From Flavobacteriales bacterium UBA5933 (lineage in GTDB: Bacteria; Bacteroidota; Bacteroidia; Flavobacteriales; Weeksellaceae): a stretch of 6,532 nucleotides of DNA. Below, piece by piece: positions 1-5,290 of the stretch (position 1 is the first letter of the stretch; the number at the start of each line of letters is the position of its first letter). Where the stretch lies: positions 1 to 6,532 of the forward strand of contig DJDD01000035.1 of assembly GCA_002430925.1 (NCBI GenBank), written 5' to 3'. Both the position numbers and the translations under genes were made by a program. Under the pieces are notes generated by a model. The model was given only the letters and a program-made list of their open reading frames with translations, ran no database searches and was not told the origin of the DNA.

Positions 1-53
1 AACTTTTTGGGGGCAGTGTAAATTTTCAACTCTCTTTTTTATGTTTAATGAGA

Positions 54-1007
54 TTATTTTATTAATCCAATTTCTCTTAATCGTTGTGTTAAGAATTCTC
101 CAGCAGTAATATCTTCAAACTGTTTTGGATTTTCTTCTGTAACACAATTTTCTAAAACAGATAAGTCCATATCAGAAACAGGATGCATAAAGAATGGAAT
201 AGAAAAACGAGAAGTTCCCCATAATTCTCTTTCAGGATTTACAACTTGGTGAATCGTAGATTTTAAACGATTGTTTGTGTGACGAGATAACATGTCACCA
301 ACATTAATTACTAATTCATCATCTTCTGCAATTGCATCGACCCAAGTTCCGTCATGTTTTTGTACTTGTAAACCACGACCTTGTGCGCCCATTAATAATG
401 TAATAAGGTTAATATCTCCATGAGCACCAGCACGAACAGCTTTTTTAGGTTCTTCTGTAATAGGAGGATAATGGATTGCTCTTAAGATAGAGTTTCCATT
501 TTCTACTTTATCATCAAAGTAAAATTCATCTAAACCTAAAAATAAAGCTAAAGCACGTAGAACATAAATTCCTGTTTTTTCTAACTGTTTGTAAGTTTCT
601 TCACCATAAACGTTAAAGTCAGGAACTTCTTTTACATTAATATTTTCTGGATAATTGAATTTAGATTTATCTTCTTCATTAAGATATTGACCAAAATGCC
701 AAAATTCTTTTAAATCTCCAACTGTGCTACCTTTTGCATGCTCGTTACCGAAAGCTGTGTAACCACGTTGACCTCCAATTCCTTCTACAATATAATTTTG
801 TTTTGTTTCTGTAGGTAAAGCATAAAACTCACGTACATTTTCGTATAGATTATTTACTAATTCGTCTGATAAAAAATGTCCTTTTAAAGCAACAAATCCG
901 ATTTCTTCATATGCTTTTCCAATTTCATTAACGAATTTTTGTTTTCTAGCAGGATCTTCAGATAAAAAATCTGCAAGATTAACTGATGGTATTCCAGTTT
1001 GTGACAT
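54..1007 (-). CDS. Fe(II)/2-oxoglutarate-dependent oxygenase, isopenicillin-N-synthase-like family
   Basis: A 317-residue cytosolic non-haem iron oxygenase. The N-terminal half (about residues 5-125) matches the DIOX_N module, including the stretch EIGFVALKGH near residue 35. The C-terminal half (about 170-275) is the double-stranded beta-helix core. The iron-binding triad is visible as His196-x-Asp198 (AHGD) and His253 (STIHQVV), and Arg267-x-Ser269 (RFSIPFF) should hold 2-oxoglutarate. All key residues are present, so the enzyme should be active. The substrate cannot be read from sequence; bacterial members range from small-molecule hydroxylases to ethylene-forming-type enzymes. The frame is open 16 codons further upstream, to 1055, but a good -7 element lies inside that extension, so the ATG at 1007 is chosen. 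It is a single gene with no operon partner in the window. It is separated from rtcB by an intergenic gap of about 290 AT-rich bases in which I see only its promoter and the rtcB terminator, and I see no link to the RNA-repair genes. Confidence 0.9.
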   Translation of the reverse strand: MSQTGIPSVNLADFLSEDPARKQKFVNEIGKAYEEIGFVALKGHFLSDELVNNLYENVREFYALPTETKQNYIVEGIGGQRGYTAFGNEHAKGSTVGDLKEFWHFGQYLNEEDKSKFNYPENINVKEVPDFNVYGEETYKQLEKTGIYVLRALALFLGLDEFYFDDKVENGNSILRAIHYPPITEEPKKAVRAGAHGDINLITLLMGAQGRGLQVQKHDGTWVDAIAEDDELVINVGDMLSRHTNNRLKSTIHQVVNPERELWGTSRFSIPFFMHPVSDMDLSVLENCVTEENPKQFEDITAGEFLTQRLREIGLIK

Positions 1008-1038
1008 TATAGTATGTTCTAAATATTTATTTGTTCGA

Positions 1039-1046
1039 CAAAGGTA
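1039..1046 (-). promoter_or_regulatory. Promoter -7 element of the oxygenase gene
   Basis: Read on the minus strand the site is TACCTTTG, a full match to the Bacteroidota -7 consensus TAnnTTTG. It ends about 31 bases before the ATG at 1007, leaving a short leader. A clear -33 TTG at the usual distance is not visible. Its position inside the longer open frame is the main reason for rejecting the upstream ATG at 1055. Confidence 0.55.
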
Positions 1047-1259
1047 TATAAACATTTTAAATGTGAATAATTTTGTTGATAACTTTTATTTAAAACTATT
1101 ATTTGTGTTGTTTTGAGTTTTAAAAACAGTAAATTTTTAATCTAAAACATTGTAATACTTTTATTTGTGATGTTGTTTTCAAGAATAATCATTTTTATTA
1201 AACAATAGATTTATTATATGGTATTTTTGTGTTTAATTAATTAAAACTATAATTAAAAC

Positions 1260-1289
1260 AAAAAAACTTCCATTCATTATGAACGGAAG
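1260..1289 (-). terminator. Intrinsic terminator of rtcB
   Basis: On the minus strand, seven bases after the rtcB stop codon, CTTCCGTTCAT pairs with ATGAATGGAAG: 10 Watson-Crick pairs and one G-T pair around a single central base. A run of seven T follows. The other strand also carries a T run after the hairpin, so it may work in both directions, though only rtcB reaches it here. Confidence 0.85.
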
Positions 1290-1296
1290 AATTTTT

Positions 1297-2733
1297 TTAA
1301 TCTTCTTTAGAGCCATCATCGGCCATTCTTACCATTTTAGGAGTAAATGTAGCAACAACATCAACAAGCTCTTGTTGAGCATCCATCACAGTATGAATAT
1401 CTTTGTAAGCCATAGGAGCTTCATCTTTACCACCTCCAATTAATGTAATCCCAAAATCATTCAAATAATCATTAATTTTATTTTGAGATAAAGATTTTAT
1501 AGCCTGTGTTCTGCTCATTTGTCGACCAGCTCCATGCGATGCGGAATTTATTGCATTTTCTTCACCTTTTCCTCTTACTAAGAAACCAGGAGCAGTCATA
1601 GAACCAGGAATTATTCCCATAACATCTTTAGATGCAGGAGTAGCACCTTTTCTATGAACAATTACTTCCTCGTTATTGTAAATTTCTTTCCAAGCAAAAT
1701 TATGATGGTTTTCAATTTTACCTAAAACCTCAGCACCCAAAGCATTTGTAATTTTTTGATGAATCACCTCATGACAAGCAGAAGCATATTCACCAGCCAG
1801 ATTCATAGCAATCCAATATTCTTGACCTTCTTGAGAATTCAAATCCAAATAAGCCAAATTTTTGGCTTTATAGGGTAACTTACAAATATCTTTCGCAATT
1901 CTTGTATAATGTCCAGCAATTGTAGCACCAAAACCTCTAGAACCAGAATGAGTAAGTAAAGCAAGGTACGTTCCTTTTTTGATATTTAATTTTGTATCAT
2001 CTTCTTTAAATTCCATTAAACCGAATTCCACAAAATGATTTCCACCGCCAGAAGTTCCTAATTGTGACCAAGCTTTATCTTTTAAATTTTTAATAAAAGA
2101 ATTTGTTTCAAATTTGTTGTCATCCAAAACTTTATGCTCAGATTTATATTGTCCATGAAAACCATGTCCGGCACCAAATTTTGTATTTTTCATTAAAACA
2201 TCTTTTAAAACATCATGATGTTCCAAGTAATGAGAAGCTGGTAAATCAAAAATAGAAAGAGCCATTCTACAACCAATATCAACACCAACTCCATAAGGAA
2301 TAATCGCATTTTTAGTTGCTAAGACACCACCTATTGGTAAACCATAACCTTGGTGAGCATCTGGCATTAATGCACCACCAATTGTTATTGGTAATTGCAT
2401 TGCAACTTTCATTTGTTCTAATGCACCATCTTCAATTTTTTCTGCACCATAAACTTCAAAATCTTTTGGATTTTCATTTAGTGGTATTATATTCTCATCT
2501 ATAGTAGATAAATGTACTCCATTCACAAAAGCCTCAGCAAGAGTTTTAAATAATTTATCTTCTATAAAATCCTGTGGCGAAGACAATACTTGTGCATATT
2601 TATTTAGCATTTCTATTTTGGTAAAACCAGTTCTTTTTTTATTGATTTTAAGAGCAATTCTTAAAATTTCATTCTCTGGGTAACCTAAATCAATTAAATC
2701 ATTTCCATTGATTGGTTTATTTGTATTATTCAT
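1297..2733 (-). CDS. rtcB: RNA-splicing ligase RtcB (3'-phosphate/5'-OH RNA ligase)
   Basis: A 478-residue RtcB ligase. The family joins an RNA 3'-phosphate or 2',3'-cyclic phosphate to a 5'-OH using GTP and Mn2+, the ends left by many anticodon nucleases and toxins. The motifs are complete: metal ligands Asp152 and Cys155 (VDIGCRM), His233 (GGGNHFVEF), His262 (HSGSRGFG) and His343 (NHHNFAW), the RKGA nucleotide-binding stretch at 361-364, and the guanylylated nucleophile His400 in SHGAGRQMSR. About 90 residues precede the catalytic core and include GYPENEI near residue 17; this extension is lacking in the shorter E. coli type. No rtcA, archease or rtcR lies in the window. The gene starts 73 bp from the divergent secreted-protein gene and ends at a strong terminator, so it is transcribed separately from the SPFH gene upstream on the same strand. 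I infer that it serves the repair locus at 3293-6379, though a housekeeping role cannot be excluded. Confidence 0.96.
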   Translation of the reverse strand: MNNTNKPINGNDLIDLGYPENEILRIALKINKKRTGFTKIEMLNKYAQVLSSPQDFIEDKLFKTLAEAFVNGVHLSTIDENIIPLNENPKDFEVYGAEKIEDGALEQMKVAMQLPITIGGALMPDAHQGYGLPIGGVLATKNAIIPYGVGVDIGCRMALSIFDLPASHYLEHHDVLKDVLMKNTKFGAGHGFHGQYKSEHKVLDDNKFETNSFIKNLKDKAWSQLGTSGGGNHFVEFGLMEFKEDDTKLNIKKGTYLALLTHSGSRGFGATIAGHYTRIAKDICKLPYKAKNLAYLDLNSQEGQEYWIAMNLAGEYASACHEVIHQKITNALGAEVLGKIENHHNFAWKEIYNNEEVIVHRKGATPASKDVMGIIPGSMTAPGFLVRGKGEENAINSASHGAGRQMSRTQAIKSLSQNKINDYLNDFGITLIGGGKDEAPMAYKDIHTVMDAQQELVDVVATFTPKMVRMADDGSKED

Positions 2734-2766
2734 ATAGTCTAGTTCTTAAAATTATTTATGTTTCAT

Positions 2767-2794
2767 CAAAATATTGTAGATTTAAACGAATCAA
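2767..2794 (-). promoter_or_regulatory. Candidate rtcB promoter
   Basis: On the minus strand a TTG (2792-2794) precedes TATTTTG (2767-2773) by 18 bases. This resembles the Bacteroidota pair TTG and TAnnTTTG, with the -7 element one base short. Transcription would start about 25 bases before the ATG at 2733. The match is imperfect. Confidence 0.35.
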
Positions 2795-2806
2795 ATACTT
2801 AAGTTA

Positions 2807-3139
2807 ATGAAATATTTATTATTAATCTTCATGTTCTCATTCGCAAATATTCTCAACGCTCAGAAAGTATTTTCTGTAGAATATAGTAGTCAAGCTGATG
2901 TGAAAATTTATGTGGTTGATCATGAAAGTCAAGCAGATTTAAAAGTTTATAAAGTAAGTTATGCAAGTCAAGCAGGAAATAATGACGGAAATTGGTTTTT
3001 CACTGATTATGCATCACAAGCTAAAAAGAAAATCTATTTTGTATCCAATTCAAGTTCTGCTGATGTTAAAGTTTTTTATGTCAACTATAGTAGTCAGGCA
3101 GGTTGGAGGAATAAAAATAAACAATACTTAATGCAGTAA
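2807..3139 (+). CDS. Small secreted SQAD-repeat protein, DUF6150 type
   Basis: A 110-residue protein with a signal peptide: MKY, a hydrophobic stretch to about residue 16, and likely cleavage after Ala18 (LNA before QK). The mature part is almost entirely six copies of a short unit centred on SQA, at residues 28, 41, 54, 70, 83 (degenerate, SSA) and 96. Spacing is 13 residues except for one 16-residue step. Each unit alternates a beta-strand-like stretch (KVYKVSY, KIYFVSN, KVFYVNY) with the SQA turn, so a small all-beta repeat fold is likely. I recognise this as the DUF6150 family of Bacteroidota; no function is known to me. It has no cysteines and no sorting domain, so a periplasmic or secreted location is likely. 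It is oriented away from rtcB and lies between the repair genes, but nothing suggests a role in RNA repair. It may have arrived with the flanking repeats. Confidence 0.85.
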   Translation: MKYLLLIFMFSFANILNAQKVFSVEYSSQADVKIYVVDHESQADLKVYKVSYASQAGNNDGNWFFTDYASQAKKKIYFVSNSSSADVKVFYVNYSSQAGWRNKNKQYLMQ

Positions 3140-3155
3140 AAAAGTGATATATTTT

Positions 3156-3233
3156 GGGCAATCCCTTCGGGTCACGCTATTCATTACAATCTTTTTCTAA
3201 GGAAAAAGGATTTCCATTACTATCGCTATTGCA
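3156..3233 (+). repeat. Dispersed palindromic intergenic repeat, flavobacterial type
   Basis: The segment opens with GGGCAATCCCTTCGGGTCAC, which can form GGG-CAAT-CCC or CCC-TTC-GGG hairpins. A second inverted repeat follows: AATCTTTTTC at 3188-3197 against GAAAAAGGATT at 3202-3212, with a TAAG loop. It ends in a TATCGCTATTGCA-like tail. This build (CCC..CGGGTC.CGCTAT, hairpin, TATCGCTA..GC) resembles an intergenic repeat I have seen across flavobacterial genomes; this copy looks degraded. The identification is from memory and only one copy lies in the window. Confidence 0.5.
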
Positions 3234-3251
3234 TTTTTTGTCAATTCAAGT

Positions 3252-3276
3252 GTTTTTCTTAGAAAAACGATTTTTT
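3252..3276 (+). terminator. Possible terminator of the secreted-protein gene
   Basis: GTTTTTCT pairs perfectly with AGAAAAAC around one central base (3252-3268), and six T follow at 3271-3276. It lies about 110 bases after the stop codon of the secreted-protein gene. The stem is AT-rich and so weak, and it may belong to the neighbouring repeat instead. Confidence 0.4.
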
Positions 3277-3292
3277 AATTCTATTTGCTTCA

Positions 3293-3487
3293 TTATGTCA
3301 TTTTGAGCATATCGAAACATTTTGTAAAAATTTCACTTATTTTTCTTCTATAAATTAACCGAATATCATAATCGCTATCGGTAGAAGGGAAGCTCCAAGC
3401 TCGGCTTCCTGATTCAACGGCAAATAGAATTTCTATATTTTCGTCTTTTTCAATTTGCCTTAGTTTATTTAGTATTGTTGTTTTTAT
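3293..3487 (-). pseudogene. Relic of an RlaP-like nucleotidyltransferase
   Basis: Translating the minus strand from 3487 gives an open frame ending at 3293. Its first 46 or so codons carry the start of a nucleotidyltransferase: IKTTILNKLRQIEK, then EILFAVESGSRAW, then FPSTDSDYDIRLIY. The GSRAW motif followed by S-x-x-S-D-Y-D is the signature of the family I know as RlaP (RNA-ligase-associated nucleotidyltransferase, COG3541, PF10127), normally several hundred residues long. Homology stops near 3350, and the frame then runs into a dispersed repeat and a stop. No ATG is available: the expected start is ATA at 3485-3487, overlapping the SPFH stop as ATAA. An ancestral ATGA overlap, with one G-to-A change removing the start while keeping a stop, would explain this (inference). 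The gene is therefore without start and without most of its body, and was once translationally coupled to the SPFH gene. Intact family members sit beside RNA ligases. Confidence 0.8.
3296..3323 (+). repeat. Short dispersed repeat (TCATTTTGAG...TCGAAACATTT)
   Basis: TGTCATTTTGAGCATATCGAAACATTTT resembles the TGTCATTTCGAG..TCGA intergenic repeat common in Bacteroidota. The stretch 3306-3322 recurs inverted at 6479-6495 with 16 of 17 bases matching, and its start is echoed at 6425-6445. It marks the point where the nucleotidyltransferase relic breaks off. Confidence 0.6.
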
Positions 3488-4578
3488 TGTTTCGTAAACA
3501 TTGTTTTTAATTCATTTAATACATTCGAACCTCCAGAGATACTGATTTCACCAACCTTATCTGCAATTTTCTCGATGTATTCCATTTCCTTCAACTTCCA
3601 AAGAATTTCATTTTCTTCCATTAATTTGGCAGTGTTCAATAAACTTCTTGTAGATGCTGTTTCTTCTCTTCGTGTAATAGAATTAGCTTGAGCTGTTTTC
3701 TCAGCAATTAAAACACGATTCATTATTTCACGGATTTCTCCTGGTAAAATAATATCTTTCATTCCTGCATCTTTTAATTTTAAACCAATTGTCTCGAATT
3801 GTGTTTCAAATTTCTTGATAATGTAATCTGTTACAGAATTTTTATCAGACATTAAATCGTCGAAAGTAACATTGCTAATGTATTCTCTCAATCCTAATTG
3901 TATAGCTTGATAAATCATTTTTACAAAATCTTTATCCGATTGATATGCTTTTAACAAATCAACGATTTGGTATTGTACTATAAAGTTGATACGTAATTGC
4001 ACTTTATCTTTTGTTAAGATTTCTTGTCCTAATATTTCTATTGTTTGTGGACGTAAATCGTATGTAACAGCTGAAATTTTTGTCTCGTTATTATAAAATA
4101 AATAATCTCCGGCTTTTAGGATAGTATTAAACTGATTGTCTTTGAATAATAATCCTTCGAAATATGGTGAAACAGAAATGGTACGAACAGCACTTATTTT
4201 TCTTAGTATTTCGATTTCTCTTTTATCTAAGTCTTTTATTTCTTCTGTTGAATTCAAATCGAATTTTTTTGTTGTTAATTGAACAGAGTTTTTCCATAAC
4301 ATAACATTTCTATTTACATACGATTGATGAAATTGTTTGTTTTTATAAACAATTAATACCTCGTTATGTAAAACTTCAGTATAATTTATCATTGCGGCTA
4401 ACTGTTCATTTTCTAGAAATAGAGAATGGTATTTTTCTTCAATTATTTCGTTGAAATTCAATTTTATAATTCCTTTATTAAATAGAATCCAGTAAGTACC
4501 AGTTGAATAAACTTTTGCTACTTCGTTGTTTTTTATTTTTACAGCAATTTCTTGCTTGTTGATTACTAATTTTTTCAT
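3484..4578 (-). CDS. Slipin-like SPFH/Band-7 domain protein of an RNA-repair locus
   Basis: A 364-residue SPFH (stomatin/prohibitin/flotillin) protein. The SPFH domain spans about residues 130-300: VSPYFEGLLFKDNQF, the TYDLRPQTIEILGQEILTKD strand region, VQLRINFIVQYQI, and the helical REYISNVTFDDL. A charged, probably coiled segment follows (RREETASTRSLLNTAKLMEENEILWKLKEMEYIEKIADKV, 303-342), typical of slipins, and then a short tail. Unlike classical slipins it has no N-terminal membrane segment. Residues 1-130 are instead soluble and contain a copy of the Band-7 entry hairpin (about 11-37, resembling 141-167). It probably forms a cytosolic ring or scaffold. SPFH/Band-7 proteins are recurrent partners of RtcB and a tRNA-like RNA in predicted RNA-repair systems, proposed as scaffolds. 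The upstream tRNA-like units are on the same strand, and the nucleotidyltransferase relic overlaps its stop, so tRNA-like RNA, SPFH and nucleotidyltransferase once formed one transcription unit. The start ATG at 4578 follows an A-rich leader. Confidence 0.88.
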   Translation of the reverse strand: MKKLVINKQEIAVKIKNNEVAKVYSTGTYWILFNKGIIKLNFNEIIEEKYHSLFLENEQLAAMINYTEVLHNEVLIVYKNKQFHQSYVNRNVMLWKNSVQLTTKKFDLNSTEEIKDLDKREIEILRKISAVRTISVSPYFEGLLFKDNQFNTILKAGDYLFYNNETKISAVTYDLRPQTIEILGQEILTKDKVQLRINFIVQYQIVDLLKAYQSDKDFVKMIYQAIQLGLREYISNVTFDDLMSDKNSVTDYIIKKFETQFETIGLKLKDAGMKDIILPGEIREIMNRVLIAEKTAQANSITRREETASTRSLLNTAKLMEENEILWKLKEMEYIEKIADKVGEISISGGSNVLNELKTMFTKQ

Positions 4579-4615
4579 TTTATATTTTTTAGGTTTTTAC
4601 TTTATTTGTTTACTA

Positions 4616-4675
4616 AAAAAAGCTAATTAAGTTTCCTTTTTCAAAACGGAATGAGATTGTTTAATAAGCTTTTTT
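4616..4675 (-). terminator. Long inverted repeat in the SPFH leader: attenuator or terminator candidate
   Basis: AAAAAAGCTAATTAA (4616-4630) pairs with TTAATAAGCTTTTTT (4661-4675), 14 of 15 positions, around a 30-base loop. On the minus strand the stem ends in a T tract and lies 38 bases before the SPFH start. It could end transcripts coming from the tRNA-like RNAs, or be a conditional attenuator that sets how much transcription reaches the SPFH gene. It would work equally on either strand. Confidence 0.45.
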
Positions 4676-4696
4676 GATAGTTGTTTTTCAAATCAA

Positions 4697-4721
4697 TTAT
4701 TCAAATTATTTTATTGAATAA
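4697..4721. repeat. Perfect 8-bp inverted repeat in the SPFH leader
   Basis: TTATTCAA (4697-4704) and TTGAATAA (4714-4721) flank nine AT bases. The rest of 4676-4833 is AT-rich leader with no coding frame or further structure that I can support. Confidence 0.35.
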
Positions 4722-4836
4722 GAAACTAGAAAATTAAAAATCAATCATCTTACAAAGAATCAGATTCAAGTTTTAAGCAAGTTTTTGTTCTCGTTTCACG
4801 ATTTATCTTTAAGAAGATGAACCTTTCTATTCGAAA

Positions 4837-4862
4837 AGAAACTGCCTTAGCTTTTTGTTTCT
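4837..4862 (-). terminator. Weak hairpin with T run after the tRNA-like RNAs
   Basis: On the minus strand AGAAAC (4862-4857) can pair with GTTTCT (4842-4837), with TTTT beginning at the last stem base. It is a weak stem with a 14-base loop. It could define a 3' end for the tRNA-like transcript, but a processed read-through into the SPFH gene is as likely. Confidence 0.25.
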
Positions 4863-4908
4863 AATTGGTGCCCGAAGGCGAGAACAGGTTATAGCTGTTT
4901 TGCAATTA
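4862..4908 (-). ncRNA. Structured 3' tail of the tRNA-like transcript
   Basis: After the second D arm the minus strand reads as a closed three-way domain. TAATTG (4908-4903) pairs with CAATTA (4867-4862) and encloses two hairpins. The first is AACAG-CTATAAC-CTGTT (4899-4883), five pairs and a seven-base loop with the dimensions of an anticodon arm. The second is GCC-TTCG-GGC (4879-4870), a C(UUCG)G tetraloop. The closing stem uses bases that unit B would need for its anticodon stem (ATTGC, 4906-4902), so the two folds are mutually exclusive. Its function is unknown; it may be a protein-binding or 3'-stabilising element. Confidence 0.4.
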
Positions 4909-4971
4909 CTCTACCTGACTGAGTTACTTCAATTTTAGTTGAAGGTAGGATTCGAACCTACGACACATCGC
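4902..4971 (-). ncRNA. Circularly permuted tRNA-like RNA, unit B
   Basis: Reading the minus strand from 4971: anticodon-stem 3' half GCGAT, variable loop GTGTC, T arm GTAGG-TTCGAAT-CCTAC, acceptor 3' strand CTTCAAC, four-base loop TAAA, acceptor 5' strand ATTGAAG, U8-A9 (4926-4925), D arm ACTC-AGTCAGGTA-GAGT, base 26 (A), anticodon-stem 5' half ATTGC. The acceptor pairs at six of seven positions, and the anticodon stem at five of five with one G-U pair. Tertiary determinants of a tRNA elbow are kept: U8-A14, G15 with C48, G18-G19 facing U55-C56, and U54-A58. There is no CCA end and no anticodon, so it cannot work in translation. Six bases (AAAAAT, 4977-4972) separate it from unit A, and it shares GAAGTAACTCAGT and GGTTCGAATCCT with that unit. 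A conventional tRNA formed from unit A's D arm and this T arm is possible but fits less well. Confidence 0.72.
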
Positions 4972-4977
4972 ATTTTT

Positions 4978-5048
4978 GTAATTACTCTAACCTAACTGAG
5001 TTACTTCATTTGAAAATGAAGACAGGATTCGAACCTGTGACCTTTACA
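4978..5048 (-). ncRNA. Circularly permuted tRNA-like RNA, unit A
   Basis: Minus strand from 5048: TGTAA and AGGTC (anticodon-stem 3' half and variable loop), T arm ACAGG-TTCGAAT-CCTGT (5038-5022), acceptor 3' strand CTTCATT, four-base loop TTCA, acceptor 5' strand AATGAAG (5010-5004), U8-A9, D arm ACTC-AGTTAGGTTA-GAGT (5001-4984), base 26, then ATTAC. The acceptor is a perfect seven-pair stem with itself. The anticodon stem pairs TTAC with GTAA; a one-base shift gives five pairs, TTACA with TGTAA. Against unit B, acceptor pair 2:71 changes A-T to T-A and anticodon-stem pair 30:40 changes A-T to G-C, both keeping the pairing. That supports folding within each unit. The ends fall in the anticodon loop and the acceptor is capped, so the RNA mimics a nicked tRNA. 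It lies upstream of the SPFH gene on the same strand and fits the tRNA-like RNA reported beside SPFH/Band-7 proteins in RNA-repair loci. Confidence 0.75.
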
Positions 5049-5159
5049 TTATAGATTTATTACCAAGACTAGAATAGAAGTGATGAAACAATTTCTACTA
5101 TGATGCTATACAGAAACATCTGTCGAGATAAATAAACCATTTGGTTGTTAAACCTTTGA

Positions 5160-5167
5160 CAAAGTTG
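5160..5167 (-). promoter_or_regulatory. Candidate -7 element for the tRNA-like RNA/SPFH transcript
   Basis: On the minus strand CAACTTTG matches seven of eight positions of TAnnTTTG. The start would fall near 5153, about 105 bases before unit A, giving a leader with a small ACAGA-TGTT-TCTGT hairpin. No clear -33 TTG is seen, so the site is tentative. Confidence 0.3.
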
Positions 5168-5179
5168 AGGTTGTTGGAT

Positions 5180-5197
5180 GCAGAAGAATTGCGTAAT
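5180..5197 (+). repeat. Direct repeat 1 in the divergent regulatory region
   Basis: GCAGAAGAATTGCGTAAT matches the copy at 5291-5308 at 14 of 18 positions, including the block ATTGCGTA. It lies about 30-45 bases upstream of the presumed start of the tRNA-like transcript, a usual place for a regulator site. Confidence 0.45.
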
Positions 5198-5222
5198 AAA
5201 AATTATTTTTAAAATAAATAGT

Positions 5223-5241
5223 AACTAAATAATATTTAGTT
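5223..5241. promoter_or_regulatory. 19-bp perfect palindrome, candidate operator of the WYL regulator
   Basis: AACTAAATA and TATTTAGTT flank a single A, a perfect 9+1+9 inverted repeat midway between the divergent transcripts and about 105 bases before the WYL gene. Dimeric regulators bind sites of this form, and WYL proteins usually control their own divergent promoter. The sequence is all but AT-only, so chance is a real alternative in this composition. Confidence 0.4.
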
Positions 5242-5290
5242 GTTTAAAAGTTAAATTATTTACAAAATAATCTAATTCTATTTTTTTAAC

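Noticed and set aside
1008..1055. Longer N terminus for the oxygenase starting at the ATG at 1055
   Set aside because: The extra 16 residues (MFIYLCRTNKYLEHTI) are not typical of the family, and a consensus -7 element lies within them, so transcription would begin downstream of that ATG.
2316..2504. Plus-strand open frame of 62 codons opposite rtcB
   Set aside because: It lies wholly inside the conserved rtcB catalytic region on the other strand, and its Leu/His-rich translation is a typical antisense shadow.
4902..5048. Ordinary tRNA genes on the minus strand
   Set aside because: T and D arms are tRNA-like, but a linear reading gives only five acceptor pairs, a six-base AAAAAT loop without U33 or an anticodon, and no CCA. 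The first T arm has no D arm before it and the second D arm has no proper T arm after it.
4862..5048. CRISPR-like array
   Set aside because: There are only two units, and the shared blocks are explained by T-arm, acceptor and D-arm pairing; there is no regular repeat-spacer pattern and no cas gene.
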